Shown here piece after piece: positions 22,024 to 22,542 of a stretch of 22,542 bases of DNA; positions within the stretch are counted from its first letter, which is position 1, and each line of letters begins with the position of its first letter. The stretch is from assembly GCA_964397565.1 (NCBI GenBank), contig CAYNJC010000053.1, positions 1-22,542 of the forward strand. Direction: 5' to 3'. A model generated the notes under the pieces. That model had not been told where the DNA came from. It searched no databases and saw nothing but the letters and a program-made list of their open reading frames with translations. The position numbers and the translations under genes were made by a program. Source of the DNA: JAPLST01 sp964397565. GTDB taxonomy: Bacteria; Auribacterota; UBA3054; JAPLST01.

Positions 22024-22542
22024 ATGAACACAGAGAACTATCTGGGAATCGTCGTACTTGTGTGGTGCGCATGCGCGATGTGCGTGTCCGCATTTGCTGG
22101 ACCGCCAATGGCCGTACAAGACATGCCGCACTATGCGCAGTATCGGCCAATGTTGCTGAATGCACAAATCCTGATGGGCGTGTCCAATGGCGTCATGGCC
22201 ACCCAGTCAACTATGACGGAAAGTGACCACCAGTGGACGTGGCTGCCTGGGTACGCGACCCAAAGCCTGGGCCAAACTGCCTTGGCCACCCAAGAAGTGT
22301 CTTCCACTAGCTGTGATGAGCTACATATGTTGGAGAGGCCCATGTCTGTGAAGCAGTTTGCATATTCACATGGCATCCAGCAGTACCTGAGCAGATATGA
22401 TGCAACATTGGGCATGACGAATCAGATTCGCATTGCCTACGGTGTCTTTGCCGACACGACTACAGCCCATGATGTGTTTTGCTTTGCCACGAGCCAAGCC
22501 TCGATCCCATTCAGACGCAGCACGATTTTGGAGAAAGAGCTG
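22024..22542 (+). CDS. Secreted protein, 3' end outside the window
   Basis: The frame is open from ATG 22024 to the last base, 173 codons. GAGGAG lies 8 nt before the ATG, so the start is well supported. The product begins with a signal peptide (MNTENYLGIVVLVWCACAMC, then VSAFAG) and continues as a Met-, Gln- and Ser-rich soluble sequence with several Tyr and His. No family is recognised in the visible part. It follows the transglutaminase-like gene by 40 nt on the same strand and is probably the fourth gene of that operon. Because it is cut by the edge, domain content beyond residue 173 is unknown. Confidence 0.8.
   Translation, partial: MNTENYLGIVVLVWCACAMCVSAFAGPPMAVQDMPHYAQYRPMLLNAQILMGVSNGVMATQSTMTESDHQWTWLPGYATQSLGQTALATQEVSSTSCDELHMLERPMSVKQFAYSHGIQQYLSRYDATLGMTNQIRIAYGVFADTTTAHDVFCFATSQASIPFRRSTILEKEL

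Overview
The window is a gene-dense stretch of bacterial chromosome. Core genes are GC-rich and packed into operons with 4-bp ATGA overlaps. The flanks hold AT-richer genes for exported solenoid-type proteins, and the gaps between operons are full of palindromic and short-period repeats. No rRNA, tRNA or CRISPR array was recognised. The mix of genes (Ppx/GppA-HD, CHAD, UroD-like, DUF4105, many secreted repeat proteins, octamer microsatellites) would suit an uncultured member of the PVC group (Kiritimatiellota, Lentisphaerota or Verrucomicrobiota). That placement is inference from gene flavour only; no phylogenetic marker is present.

Layout. (1) 47-3300, minus strand: a two-gene operon for a large exported helical-repeat protein and a TPR-like lipoprotein, behind a good sigma70-type promoter. 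(2) 3328-3863: a non-coding gap with four strong hairpins. (3) 3864-8855, plus strand: a six-gene operon of Ppx/GppA phosphatase with HD domain, two paralogous thymidylate-kinase-fold proteins, a 98-aa basic helical protein, a CHAD protein and a lipoprotein. Ppx/GppA and CHAD both point to inorganic polyphosphate, so this is the best candidate for an undescribed system. The second kinase paralogue has Arg in place of the Walker A Lys. (4) 8917-13990, minus strand: a six-gene set transcribed from a near-consensus promoter at 14081-14109: FKBP isomerase, thioredoxin, exported DJ-1/PfpI, WecA/MraY-type glycosyltransferase, a phosphofructokinase-fold protein that has lost its catalytic motifs, and an SsnA-like aminohydrolase. 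(5) 14195-15199, plus strand: a membrane-anchored DUF4105 protein.

(6) 15200-15984: a non-coding block of palindromes plus five copies of a REP-like element, two of them inside a 54-nt tandem duplication, ending in a strong promoter. (7) 15985-18113: a PHP phosphoesterase and a UroD-family protein, separated by a 276-bp element with ~35-bp terminal inverted repeats that looks like a MITE. (8) 18181-22542: a promoter, six perfect CAGTCCGG octamers in the leader, then an operon of two exported helical proteins, a secreted Ig-like/transglutaminase-like protein and a further secreted protein cut by the window edge.

The best promoters share one architecture: TTGACA or TTGACT, a 17-nt spacer ending in (T)GC, then a TATA-like -10. 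Related octamer repeats occur both in the coding sequence of the 2.4-kb left gene and in the leader of the right operon, so this genome appears to spread short-period repeats into leaders and genes alike.
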